From assembly GCF_964199755.1 (NCBI RefSeq), contig NC_133907.1:2671001-2735000 (forward strand): DNA of 64,000 bases, read 5' to 3'. Made by a program: the position numbers and the translations under genes. The notes below the pieces were generated by a model. That model did not search any database. It was given only the letters and a program-made list of their open reading frames with translations, and was not told the DNA's origin. The DNA comes from Larus michahellis (Eukaryota; Chordata; Aves; Charadriiformes; Laridae). Positions 51,301-64,000 of this stretch are shown one piece after another. The first letter of the stretch is position 1. Each line of letters opens with the position of its first letter.

Positions 51301-54300
51301 CCCACGGCCCAGAAAGCGCCAGTCTGCTTCCAACCTGCCTCGTCCTCCACCCCTTGCCCCTTCTCGGCTCAACAGCAAACAGGAGAAGGGGGTAACCCCC
51401 CCAGCAGTGCCTTTACAGTATGACCAGTACTTGCCCAGGAAGCCCACACACTGCGTAGGGCCCCGGGGTAAGTCAAGTGCCCAAGAAGGGCTATTTGTTT
51501 TGAAGTTAAACCTACATCAAACCAATTACCCATCTGAACAGCCGCATTTTTTTTGCTTTCCTCATTTAACCAACAAAACCCGTTTTTGCGCATTGGCTAT
51601 ATATAGCTTTGCCATCCTCCAAGTTTAAAAATATTATAGGCAAATTCCTGTCTTTGCTTATTTTTAGTTGCTATTGTCCACTTTGACATTTTGGTGTACC
51701 GGATTGACTTGGATGCACATGGACCCGGCAGAGGTTTTGAAGGGGTTTTTCAGTAGGAAGTGACCAGGGAGCACAAGCTGTGATGCATTTCTACATTTTA
51801 ATTCATTAATTAGAGCTCAGCCCAAGGGAAGCCAGTGCACTTCCTCAAGTACCACTTTATCTTCTCCCCCAGGGACCTTCAGGTTTGGAGGGAGTGAGAA
51901 GGCGATCGCATCGCCTGCGTGGGAACCAGCCCCGAACAATGGAGTTTCCCCAATGCATATTTGCTTTTTGCAACTGCATTTTTCCCCTTCAAATGACTCC
52001 CACCTCTCTTTCCTCAAAGACGACTCGATTTGGCGGGTGGACTTTGCAAGCGAGCCATGTTGCAGTGGAAGCAGCATTAAGTTTTTCAGTCCCCAGAGTA
52101 TTTCTGTCTCAGCAACATCAATTTCTGGTGGAAATTTTGGTCTAGGATTACAAAAGGGCTCATTTGTTTAGCAAAGTAAACTGTTTCCACCATGACGTCT
52201 TGGTCCAACTCTGCCTTTGAAGCACCTCACATTGGCCATTGATGGGTGAGGTAAATGGAGATGTGAGAAACCCTCCCAAGTTCTTGCTCATGTCAGAAGG
52301 ACCTGAGCAAGAGGAAAGATGTTGTAGCCTACTCTAGAAACACTAGTTGGGTAAGCTTGGAAAAACTGGTAACTCCTCACAATTTAACTGTCCTTGGAAC
52401 ATCGCAGCAGCCTCTGAAATGCCGAGCCAGGCAGCTCTGCCAGCACAGCTCATGAACATCAGCCTTTCCTTCACCACCTCTTGTCCCACAGCACCCCGTT
52501 CCCATTGGGGGCTTCCCACCCAGCGCCTTCCCTTCCCCACAGCCTCCGAAGGACCTTGCACCCCATAACTGCACTCCTGGCCAGCCCTGACATTTGCAAA
52601 CAAGCTCCTGTGACCGACCTCGGCAAAGTTGGAGTCTGATGCAGAAGGGAAAATATTCCCTTCACTTGACATACCTACGTGTTAAAATGAAACAGGCTTG
52701 TACAGGGAAAAACCTCACCCTTATCGGTGTGACATTGTGGAGTCTCACGATCATAATCCAATATTAGCGTGCGATAGGGATCCGTGCCGGGGGAGACGTT
52801 GGTCCTTGGGAGTGACCTCTGCCTGGCTCGCAGGTCTGCCTTCACCTGCCCCACAACCCCCAGCATGTCCCCACTCCAACACAGGTATTTTGGACTTTGG
52901 GAGGGGAGAGGAAGGTCTGGTACCCTTCCTCCTCAGCCATTGCCCTTCTGCAAAAAGAGGGACCAGCCATCAGGAACACTGGGATCTCTCCGGGCTTCCA
53001 TCACACCTCGAAAGCCTCCCAAGCCTTTGGCAGGAAGGACAGTGGGAAGCAGGGAGAGCTCGGTGCTGGGAAGATGCAGTGGGGCTGAAGGGGAGGCTGG
53101 ACGCAAATCAGTGCCTCCTCCCATGGGCCTGCCCTCCAGATCTGACCCTCTCCTCTGCCCTGGAGGCTACAAGCTCCTGCTCTTTATCTTACACTTGCTC
53201 CATTACTCCACTTTTCAAGGACCTCCTCTTTTTAAGGCAGTAATCGCAGGAGGTGTGGGAGTGCTATTGTCCCCACCTTATTCTGCTAATACCCCCTTCC
53301 CCCACAGCACAGGGCAGTGGCTCTAGGGGGACAGGTCAGCCCCACCAGTCCCCTTTTTTGGGTGCAGAAGGAGGTGTGGGGACCCAGGCAACTTTGTCCC
53401 CAACAGGCACATCCCTGAGCTCACCCTGCTCCAGGACAGCCCTGAGCCACAGCTGGATTCATCCCTCCAACCCTAACATCCTAAATCAGCGGTGCAGTCA
53501 GCAGAGGCTCCATCTCAAGTCACTGGACCCGCATGATCCAACTGCCCTCCTCCCCCGTGGGGATCACAGGCTGCTCTTTAAAGCGCAGGCGGAGACGTAA
53601 TAGCATGAAACCAGAAGCTGAATCTTTACGGACAAATATTTCAAGGCTAATAAGAAATCATAAGAAGCCATTAAACTGGACCAAATCAGAGCAGATTTGC
53701 ACAAATCAGAAGCTTTTTGCCCCCTGAATAATGCATTCAGGGGTAATGCCTACACCCCCTGCCCATTGCCCAGGCTCCGGGGTGCAGTGACAGCAGTCCT
53801 CGGCTCAAAGGTTGTTGTGTGAAGCAGAGTTTGGCCCATGGCCCTGCTTCTGGACAGGGATATTAGACAGAAACAGGCAGCTTTTTCACAGTCACCCTCT
53901 CCTCTGAGCACGGCAGAGCTTTGCTGAGGAGCTGAAGGTCAGCTGAAGCTTCCACATCCAACTGCGACCCATAAGAGTAAAGCTTATTCCCTCACCCTGC
54001 AACCAAATCCCAGCCAACAGGACCCAAAGGGACTCTGAAACCTTTTCTCGTTTTGTAAGGAGTGTGATATACATCAAAGCGTTATCCTTGGATGTGAACC
54101 TGAGAAGCCCTGAGCCGAAAGATGAGTTCAGGAGCACTAAAGCCAGACGCTGTGCGGGGAGGGCTGCGGCCGAGTCCCTCTGTCACCCCGGCACACGCCG
54201 AGCCTCCCGCAAAGCCCTGCCCGCGGCTGGCAGAGCCAAACCGGCCACATCTGCCTGCTCATATTTATCATCCTATAATCCCTCTGACTCAAGGACGGAC

Positions 54301-57300
54301 GTTTAACGTGTCAGTCATATTCCCATTACTGTAGCGATTCATTAGTGCGGTGGAATGAGATCCTGGGAGAAACCCTCTTGAAGGAAAGGGGAGGAGAAAC
54401 AGGCTGGGGAGTCCGCAAGGTTAATTCACTGGGGAATTGCTTTATTTTTTAATTCAAGGCCAATTCAATCACACTTGCCAACTATTTTAAGGAAAAAACA
54501 ATTACCCTGGGTGCTAGCACACTGCAGAGACAAGCAGAAGCAGGGACTGAGATGAGTTATACCCCTAAACCCAAACCAGATTTAAGTTTTTCCAAACCAG
54601 AGGCAGAAAAAAATAGGACGGCAAGCAGCACCGCTCACCCAGGCAGCTGCGTACCGCTTCCCCCGATTGTGAGATCTAAAACTAATATTAAAGTTCAGTG
54701 GTTAGATGATGCTAGAAATCCTCCTTTTGCTTTATAGCCACTTGTGGCTCTGCCTGTACCAGACAGCCACACCACAACAGCGGCACAGGCAGCAGCCCGG
54801 CTGTTTGCACCCCGCGCCGCATCAGTGGGATGCGCGTGAGCTCCCAAAAGCACAACCTTTGTCCCTGCCCTACAAACACCCCCGGCCCGGACATCAGCCA
54901 GAGCCCCAGGCGGCTGCCGAGAGCATCCATTTACAACCGAGACGGTGGAGATCCTACTCAGCACTACGGAAAAGCTCTTTACGTCATAAATTGTATTTAA
55001 AGGCTCTTTCAAGAAGACAAGCAAATTTAAGAGGGCAGTTAGCTTCTGGCACTTAGATGCATAACTTTATTTGAGTATTCAATTTCCTCCTTCATTCATA
55101 AAGTAAACATCTGAGTTATCTGAAAGTGACTGTATACTTACGCAGTGTTTTCTTAAAAGAGTCAATAGGAGCAAGGCGACATAAAATGCTTCAGAGAGCA
55201 TGACACAGGAAAACACAAGCCTTTAAATTATACACATTCAGGAAACGGTTGAATTCAGCATTTTAGATGGAAAGGTTAAAATGTTTGTGCTGAATTGTAT
55301 TAAATCTTTCACCAGTAAATCCTGTAGGAAGCAGAACATTTGAAGGAGCCTACTCTTTCCCAGTGTCTAGGAAAGACTCCCAGAGTTTCAAAGGAAAACG
55401 TCCATTAATCTCATTGGACAAGTGCAATCTAATAAAAGCTGTTGTTAAATTAAGGCAACTTTGTTATTAAGTGTTTTCCAAATTTAGTCTCCACCCCCCA
55501 CCCCCCCCAACAAAATCCCTTTTTGTTCTGAAATGGAGGAGCTTTGTTGCCTTTCAGCCTGAAATGAGCTTTTTTTTTTTTTTAGGAAGACTACAGTACA
55601 GAGGATTGGAAGTCCACCTACTAGGGAATGGTTTTATTTGCTACACATCTGCCTTTATGGGATTTTTATATCGATAGTTTGGGCATCACCTTCGTGGTGT
55701 AAATATCCTAGCGACCTTTCCGCAGTGGAGGATGCCCCTGTTGCTTTGGGGGCGCAGAAGCCCAGCAGGAGCCATGCCCCAGCGCCGGGGAGGACGGTGT
55801 GGTGCTGGGCCGGGATGGCCAGGGCTGCTCCAGGGTGGGTTTGCAGATTGGTGTCCGTCAGCAGGACAACCCCATGCCCACTGGCTGACCCCAGCAGCGG
55901 TTGCATTTCTCAAAGGCATTCCAAACTTCACCCTATAGACTGTTTTTACTCCAACTCTACGACAAAACCCCGAGCCAAGAAGCCAGTTCCTGCCACTGAC
56001 GTCCTGTTGGACCTTCAGCAAGTCACTTTGCCCCATGGCATCTCAGCTCCATCGCTGACGAGGTGTGGATGTGCCAGACGACCTCGTACATGAAGGTGAC
56101 ACCAGAAAGTGCCCTCACCACCGCAGGGTTAAAGGTGGGGAACCAAACCTGAAAGTCTGAGAGAGATTAAACATTTTACCAATGCTTTACCAAAAATCTC
56201 TCTAGGGAAGGGAATGAAATCAACTGACAACAGGGCAGCGTATTTCCAGCCTCTTTCCAAATTAGAACTGAATTAATACTCAATTTCAGTGGAGGACTGA
56301 AAACGTGTGGCTAGATTATTATTTTTTTTAAAAGGAATTTAGCACTTTTGGAGCCTGGAGAGCCTGAGGATCTGAAGCAGTGAAACTTGTGAGCTTCTCT
56401 GTGGTCAATCGAGACTTGGCTGGGAAGGGAAATTCTCAGCTTTCTTACAAAACAAACCAAAAGCAAAACAAACCACTTTTCCTGGTGAGACTTTCATTCA
56501 ATTCTGCAGACTCAGGAAGCTCACGAGATAAGCCTCCACTCTGAGGATACACTCCGAGCCAGCTGAAGCCTAGACCCGAGCTGGCAATTAGCAGGAACGC
56601 AGCACGCTTAATGAATTAACACGTTGGGGCAGCCTGACTCAGGATGGAAAAATAACCTAAACATTTGCGGTGTTTTCTGCAGCCCAATTGTGCCCCTCAA
56701 TAAAGGCAGCAATGGTAACAAAAAGCATGTCGGTCTCCCAAGAAACCTCCCGAGGAAGTCCCCAAATTTCCTGGTTCTGAGCAGGACTGAGAAATCAAAG
56801 GGATTTCTCCCTGATGGTTTGGGTTTTTTTTTTTATTCCTAGTTTTGGATCTCAGTGGGAAATTCAGAAGCACTAAAACACCAAGTTAAAAAAAAGCTTA
56901 TAAACCTCAAATCAGATTCTGGTTTTGTTTAGGTTTAGTATCTCTTCATCCCTGATGAAGAGATAAGTAGATTCTTATTCTATCCAAGCCAATTTCCTAC
57001 TAACTATGGACTGATCCCTAGCCTGCTTTTCTTTGAAAAAAAAAAATCAAACCTAAATGTAATTACAGGAGTAGAAGACAGCTATTTTAACTGGAAAACA
57101 TGGACGCTATTGTGGTTTTATTTTTGGCTTTTGCCTCTTGCAAATGCAAGGAGGGCTCGGTTGCCATTTATTCAGGCTGCCTTTAAAAAAGCCAAAAGAG
57201 CCTCCGTCCCCGGTGACCTTGCTCAGCACGCTCCAGATGTAACTGATTTTGCGGTTACGTTACAAGCCCCATTGACACCACTGTGAGTACAATGATTGGT

Positions 57301-60300
57301 GACGCACGAGCCAAGCCAGAAAAGGAAAAGCCAAGTTGTATCATCACTGCAGAGCGACCATAGGCTTCAAAAAGTTTAAGAAAACCCGTTCTGTGCAAGC
57401 GGAGAGACCTGCTGAAACCCGGAGCTCCCAAGGAGGACAAGTGCCAACATCTCCAACCGGGTAGTGGTGTCTCCGCTCTGTCCTGGCTGCCATCCCCCAA
57501 AATTGTACAAGGCAGGGCTTTCCCCATCTGCAACGTTATTTCAGACACGGGTACAAATTTCCAGGGGTAGGAAACAAGGGCAGGTCAAGGCTCCCTGCCC
57601 ACGGGCACCCCGGGGTGCTGCCCTGCTCTCCCAACCGCGCGACTGCAGGGGATGGAGCAGACGCGGCCCTTCCCTCCCCAGGTTTCCTGCCATTAGCTCT
57701 GCGAAGATAACACGGGCTCCGGAAGGGGGGTGCCCAGGGCACCCCACGCAGGAGGGGAGAGGACGCAACATGAGGAACAATTCCGCATCTTTGGCTAAAG
57801 GTAAGGGCAAGCAGCAATGTCAAAGTCAGTAGCCTCAGAGCAGAGCCCATCCGAGAAGGAGCACCGTAATTAAAACTTGCTTCTCGGAAATGAGTTATCC
57901 ATTATGAATATTTTAAATTGCTAAATCCTTTCTAATCATGTTTTAATATGAGGCAAAGCCGCATGATTTAAAAGCAAAGCTCAAGCCACTGCCAATCACT
58001 CCTGGGCACGTAGCAAAGCAGGAATACTGATGAGACCAACTTTCCTGCAGGGAGAGAGACTTCTGGAACAGCTTTGCTGGGTCCTCAGCCTCCCCCAAGG
58101 GAAGCTGTGTGGCCTTTCATGCTTTGGGACTTTCCGGGGAGCCACAGCAGGTACAGTGACCCTGACTGTAGAGCACGGGGCCAAGCTGGCACACACGGCT
58201 CGTGCTCGTGGACCCTCTTCTGTGGATTCAAGGCTGGATTTAGGAGCAAGCTCTGCAACGTACCAAGAGAGAAATGCATCCAGGAACAACAGGAGAAATG
58301 ACAGTGTGTATTTATCACTTGGTCCTGCCAAAGGAAGGCAACATGTTTAGCTACATCTGAGTGCTAAGACAATCCCAAATCTTGCCTTGTTATTATATTT
58401 GTATTACTGAATACCAAAATGGTATATGCACATTATATCCATGATGACATAATAGGTTTTAAATGCTGCAGGACAGCAGAAAAACCAGCTTACACCCTTC
58501 CATGGGAATTCCCATGGAGTGAAGCTCAAACACCACCGTTATTCCTGAGTGCCCACTCATTAGCCATCACCTTCTGAGGAAGCCCTCTGCTGCTGCTTGC
58601 TGCTGAGGCATTAGTAATCAGGGAGGAAAGATGTCAAGGTCAGGCTCGGGGGTGACAGTCACCCTGCAGTCCCCATCCCTGCTCTCTCGTGGTGGTGGCC
58701 CTGCCATTGACCGAGCACCGCAGCGCAGGAATGTGCTCCCACAAAGCAAACAAAGGTGGATCTGAATAAACTGCCTCCCCAAAAGGCCGCTTCATGGTGC
58801 CCTTTGAGCAGCGGCTTCCCCGTTTTCCATTTATGCCTGGAGATCCCTAAGCACACGCACAGCATGTCTGTGACTGCCTCCATCACGCTCGGGGTAAATG
58901 ATTAACACTGCCCATTCCACCTTGCTGCTCACCTTAGTCCTCCTGCAGGGGTGGTGTCTCCAGCACCATTTTCCTACCCCTGCTGGCTAAGACCATATCA
59001 CTAAAAGCAGCAGAACCCCCCCTCCAGCCGGGGGTTATAGCGGGCTCCTGCAGCTAAACGCCCCTCATTTCCATTCATTTCACGAGCCAGAGCTATTCTT
59101 CTTTATTACAAGCAAGGAGTGAACAGATGGGAAGAATGATACCAACACCTGAAACAACAGCCACATTAGGGCTCCGCTCCGCGTCCCGTCTGTGCCCACC
59201 TCTCCTTTCCTCCCATTCAATCCTTCGGGCAGTCCCGCAGGAGGGTCATTCCCGTGCCTTGCCCTGGGATCAAGGGAAAAGCAAGCACAGGTGAGACTGG
59301 GACAAGGGCTGGAAGCTTCCACCAGTGTTTGCTTTAAGCCATTTGCTTGGTTTGGAGTGAAAAAAAAAAAACAACAAACAATAAGAGGCATTCTTACTTT
59401 ACTTTTTTCTACCCATCCTTTCCCCAATGTGTGCTCTTACTCGCACTCATCCCCGAGGTGAGGGCTCTCAAAGCTTTCACAGGCACGAAGCTGTTGGTTT
59501 TGCCCCCAAGGCAAGACAGACTCTTCTACTTGAACGACAAAATTTCCCCACTTTCTCCTGTTTTCTTCTGGCTCATCAGGAAATGTAAACAGCATCCTGT
59601 TAACGAGGTTAAATGCTTATAAGGGAGACCAAATCAGCACTGATACCTTGCACCAGCTGAGGAATTGGCCCTGGAGGCAGCTCTGACTCCAACTTTTTCG
59701 ACCACCACAATAGTCAAGGTCTGCTCTTGGCCATGTTTATCGCTGCTGGGGAAAGGCTTGCTAGAAAATCTTTCTTTAAATTCCAATACTAATGCATTTC
59801 CCGATGGCATTAAAGACAGCCGACAAGAACAGGGAAAAAGCTGGGGAATGCTGACAGTCCCGGAGGTGTTACAGCACTGTAGATAAAGCCACTTTTTGCC
59901 AAGTTTTACCATAACAACAGTCCCTGACTGCTCCTCTTCTTTCCTTCCAACACCTACTGTATCCATGATGCGTTATCTGTGGTGGTACTCCTGGGTAGAA
60001 ATTTTACTGAAACATGGGACCGGTGAAGACAACAGGATATTGGAGTAAACTCCCTTTAACAAGAGCCTTTTTGGTATGTGCTACTTCTCACCAAGCTTCC
60101 CCCAGAGGAATAGCTTCCTTGAAATAAAAACACTTTGCAAGAACAGTTACTGCTCCTCATTAAGTGTCTTTTGGGTTATTCAATGCAAATTTGATGCCGA
60201 ACAGGAGAGGTTCTTGGAGACATCACCTCCTACCAACCCCTGGCCACAAAGCTTTCTCTGAGAAGGGCCACCTGATGTGATGAAAGGAGCAGTGCTGTTT

Positions 60301-61899
60301 GTTTGCTTCTCCCGTGCATACAATGGTGAGATTGAATATTCAGCTCTGGTTTAGCTGCTGCACAAGTAAATAGCCTGGACACTCAATTACCGCAGCACAT
60401 TGACCTGGAAAGCAACATGAGCTGTTTTCCTGGCTGGTACACAACCAACTTAGCAATAAAAGGCACTGGAGAGGAGCAGGGAAGCAGCAGTGAATTTGCC
60501 TCTCTGCACCACCAAGCACTTCCAGAGCGCTCAAAAACCAGCAACAGAGCCCCTACCCCCCCTCGAGCACTGCTGTACCTGGCTCACAGCCTTGCTTCCC
60601 CCTTCTTTCCAGGAAAACGCCTCTTGGATCCACACACTACTTCATGGACTTGCCAACCACCAGGACCAAGGCAGGGAAATGTGGTGCCCCCATCCTCTTA
60701 TACATGGGGCATGTCCCTCAGCTGGCGTAGATCAGCCTAACCGGTGGCTTTGGGGCAGGGCTTCACCTGGGGGCTGTGTGTCCCCAGCGCTTGTGCGGAG
60801 GAAGAGCCAGCCCAGCTGCCAGCCGGGTGGTGTTTGCCGTTCCAGCAGAGCCCAGGCGGCAGCTGAGCTCCCACACAAGTTGTGCCGAAGACTTCTGTGC
60901 TCAACACAGAAAAAAATGATGGCTTTCTGTGCTCCGACATAAAAGTGACACCCCATTAGGGAGTCCGGGGCTTCGGGGCTCCCAGCAGAAACTGAACCAC
61001 AACTTTTCCATTTTCCATGCAGAAATCAAAAAGAAAGAAACTTTTTTTTTTTTTTTCCAGAAAGCAACTTCTTGGGTGAGCAATGATTTTATTGTGCTAT
61101 TAATATGATCATAAACAAGAACAACATTTGTTTATAGGCTCAAGTGCTTCATTACTCACTCGCTGACTTGGTAAAAATCACCGTGGCATCAGTATAAAGT
61201 GCAAAATGGAACCTATCATTGTAGTCACGTTGTAAAATCATTTGGGCAGGTGACCTTTGAACAAAGGCAATTGATAGCTCCGAGGCAGCTGTACAACAGT
61301 AAAGATAATAGTTGTCCACAAGCCCCCAGACCTGTAAGAGGGCAAATACAGACCGTGCCTGGGAAGGGGAGAGAGCACCTGGGGGACTGGGAAAGGTTTG
61401 GGAAAGAGGAGGAAAAGTTGATTTCTGAAGTGTATCTGCGAATCAGCTTTGTTTGGGGCTGGGGCAGGGAGCGATGGCGATGGTGCTGTCAGCACAGCCT
61501 GGGCAGGGGCCAGCCAAAGGCAGCTCCTGCCCGCTGGCTGGGGCGGCGTGGGACGGGACAATGGGCGCCACGTGGGAAAACCATAATCTCCAGATCAGTG
61601 GGGGGTCTGGTTCTCCCGGACCTCAGTTTTGAATCCAGTCTCCTCCGTTTCTCCATTCAAACACCTGCAAGCGCATGGGCTGAGCTGGGCTGTGCAACCA
61701 GGTGCCCGGAGGCTGCTGGGCAGGATTGAGGATGTAGCACGAGCTGGGAAGACCCAAACTTTCCTGTGCTTATTGTTCACATCTACTGGGGCAAATGCTC
61801 CTCTTTGCCATGTAATGAGGGGTAAAAAGGGGTGTGGACCCCCTCAGGGAGGTCTTCAAATTGGCAGGTTGAGAAGGAAATGGCTGGAAGGCGCATGGG
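51301..61899. other. Intergenic, no gene seen
   Basis: The sequence is of mixed composition, with GC-rich portions (52400-53600, 57400-57800) alternating with AT-rich ones (54420-54520, 55050-55470, 56160-56350, 57850-58000, 58360-58470). Homopolymers include T at 55570-55583, T at 56824-56834, A at 59360-59371 and T at 61041-61056. No GATA-type zinc-finger exon, RNA gene or recognisable protein was found on either strand. Confidence 0.5.
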
Positions 61900-62015
61900 T
61901 CATAGAATCATAGAATTGCCCAGGTTGGGAGGGACCTTTCATATCATCTAGTCCAACCATCAACCTAACTCTGACAAAACCCGTCACTAAACCATATCAC
62001 TAAGTACATCCAGGT
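61900..62015 (-). mobile_element. CR1 LINE fragment, 3' tail
   Basis: On plus it begins TCATAGAATCATAGAATTGC, the reverse complement of two CR1 terminal repeats. It continues through CAGGTTGGGAGGGACCTTTC, the ATCTAGTCCAACCATCAACC block and a CACTAAACCATATCACTAAG segment. The element is minus-oriented and 5'-truncated to about 115 bp. Its subfamily differs from the CR1 at 48 kb (CCATCAACCTAAC versus CTCCCCTGC after the TCCAAC block), so at least two CR1 lineages contributed to this window. Confidence 0.95.
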
Positions 62016-64000
62016 CCCCCTGGATGTGGCTGCTGCAAGGCTGGGACCTGCACAGGGTGAGGTCCCCGGGGTGCTGGCTCCTCTGGGGGTGCAAGGACCA
62101 GGAGGAAAGGAAGCCTCCCCTCTCCGGCAGGGCTGTGCGGGCGGCGCTGCCTCTCCTGTTAGACCAGGAGACAGAGGTCTGCGGGGATGGATCCTGCCTT
62201 GGGGATGGGAGGGAAAGATTGGAAGACACCCCCGAGAAATGAAAAACCAGCGTTGTGGATGATGCCGTCCAGGGAGTGCAGGGAGCGAGCAGGAAGGAAA
62301 AATTAGACATGTCCCGGTTGTTTCACTTCTTGTCCTCGTTTCGTCAGCCACCAGCCCCCGGAGCATCCCGACGCCCGGTCGACGGTTACCAACAGGCAAT
62401 AAATAAAACCGCTGGAGCCACTGGTGTCAACATCTTGGCATTGTTTGGGTCTTCTTGTTTGCCTTTAAAATAACTCTCCCCCTCGGGGTCACGCAGACGA
62501 AAAAGCGAGGACCCCCTGCCATCGTCCATAGAAATCATCTTGCCACGACTTGTGTTATGCTGCCTTTTTTTTTTTTTGCCTGCGAAGCTTGGGGTTTGGG
62601 GAGCTGCCCGGGAGCGTTACTCACGCTACGCCCGGGGCTCCTGCTCCCTCCTGCCCGCCCGTGTCCCGACACGTCACCTCGGGCGCCTGCAGGTCGCCTG
62701 AGCCCGGGCCACATCACCCATTGTCCTGACTCCCAGAGGCACAGTTTGGGCTGGATTTGGGGACGGTGTCACCCTGCCGGCCCCGTGCTGCTGGCTTATC
62801 TGCTGCATGGCCGTGCCTGGCTCTGCGGAGGATGTTGGCAGGCCACAGAGTGGAAAAACAAACAGCGGAGACGTGGATCCGTGGTGAGAGCCCAGCCACG
62901 CAAACACGGCGTGCCACTGCCCAGCCCGGCGCTGGAGGGATACCCCTGCCCCGGCGCTGCAGCCTGGTGTGATGCGAGCTGCTAATGAAGCTCTGGAGGC
63001 ACAAGAAATACTCCTCTAAAGACAGTTTTCATCCATGGGCTTTGATAAAAGGGTGGCTTGAAAGCCCCCCATGCCCACACAGGGCTACGTTGAGGGACCA
63101 GCCTCTGCGCTATGGCAGCACTGGAGGGGAGCGATGCTCCCCAGCGCCTGCAGCATCTCCTTTCCTCCAGCAAGGGTTGCACAGTGGAAAGCATCGTCCT
63201 CCATCTCAGCTGAACTGCGACTTGATGTCAGATTCACTCTCCCTCATCATCTTTAGCCTGTTGTTTATAATAAAAATCAAGCGATCCATCTCTTCTGACA
63301 AGAGGAAGAGTTGCTCCAGGAAGCCCTGGACAGGTCAACTTCTATATTAAGGAACTATTACTTGACGGCTTCCTGGCCATAAATAGCCGTCCAGCCAGGC
63401 TGGGGATTTTATTTAGAAATAACAAATACAACAGGCCATAGAAGTAACTTCATGACCTTGCTCCCCCTTCGCTTCCCACCCATCTCCTCTCCTCGGTATG
63501 GTCTTCTCCTCACCACCAGGCTCCTCGGGAGCTTCCGGACCCCCTTGCATGCCCCCAGCAGAGCGTTATCTCCCCATCGCCCACCTCTCCGAGAAGCTGT
63601 GGAAACGCGCTGTTGCCAGCTTTGGGGTTTTGCATCACTGATGATCTTTTGCTACAGCTCAGCTCCAAGACATTATTTTCCACTTGGCTTTTCTTAAAAT
63701 AATTTACAATGAATCTTTGCCCTGAATGGCTGAAAGCTGGAAATCCTCCATTCAAAACATCCCCCAAACTGGATGCAAACAAATATACCTCCAACACATC
63801 CTTTATTCTTCAGTCCCTCGAACCTTTCTCTTAACTTTTGGAGGACTAACTTCTGATTTTCTAATGCCCAGAGTCGGCAATATCAAAACCAATCACGAAA
63901 TACAAAAGAAAAACCAGTATTTCAGTATTTTTTTTTATTATTGGGAGGTTTCGGCCATTTTTGTCATGTGGTTTGCCTAAAATAATAATAATAAAAAAAA
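62016..64000. other. Intergenic, no gene seen
   Basis: The left part (62020-62960) is GC-rich, with a CpG-rich portion around 62600-62700; the last 700 bp is AT-rich and ends in an ATAATAATAATAA tract. There is no recognisable exon, repeat or RNA gene. If synteny with human holds, the 3' end of GATA5 would be expected further right, but nothing here proves it. Confidence 0.45.

Noticed and set aside
1..64000. GATA5 exons or the miR-1/miR-133a cluster expected from human synteny
   Set aside because: Neither zinc-finger codons nor the mature microRNA sequences were seen by eye on either strand; they are probably outside the window.
1..64000. CRISPR array, operon or phage/defence system
   Set aside because: The tandem repeats have no spacers, and all signals are those of a vertebrate nuclear genome.

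Overview
This window looks like ordinary nuclear DNA from a bird. The main evidence is three CR1 LINE copies with the avian-type 3' end (14498-14580, 48177-48925, 61900-62015), all on the minus strand. Other signs fit a small, gene-rich avian chromosome: high GC, few interspersed repeats, short G-rich minisatellites and orphan CpG islands. Nothing looks prokaryotic; there is no operon, no CRISPR array and no phage-like module.

Layout. At the left edge (212-278, minus) is one well-supported coding exon, the start of a CtIP-like protein that I recognise as RBBP8NL; the rest of that gene lies off the left end. The other ~63.7 kb looks intergenic. In human the neighbour upstream of RBBP8NL is GATA5, transcribed the same way. 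No GATA zinc-finger exon is visible here, so by synteny (inference) this is probably the RBBP8NL-GATA5 interval, where cardiac and endodermal control elements could sit.

The interval holds: a 61-bp tandem repeat (6734-6872); a CR1 fragment and a strong orphan CpG island (14498-15130); a 21-bp minisatellite (18661-18920); a 24-bp minisatellite (26951-27377) that creates a long artefactual ORF; a CpG-rich patch (34085-34430); an AT-richer tract (about 38.5-50.5 kb) of unfamiliar sequence, possibly old transposon remains; the largest CR1 (48177-48925), which carries the C-terminal part of the reverse-transcriptase ORF broken by a homopolymer frameshift; another CpG-rich patch (51060-51300); and a third CR1 tail (61900-62015). 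Several short segments have good splice signals or a hydrophobic micropeptide-like ORF. They are reported as weak candidates for unannotated transcripts.

I found no convincing new biological system. Most open reading frames here are chance products of GC-rich or in-phase repetitive DNA. The items most worth checking are the orphan CpG island near 15 kb, the exon-like trio at 46.97-48.18 kb, and the AT-rich motif clusters that could be conserved enhancers.
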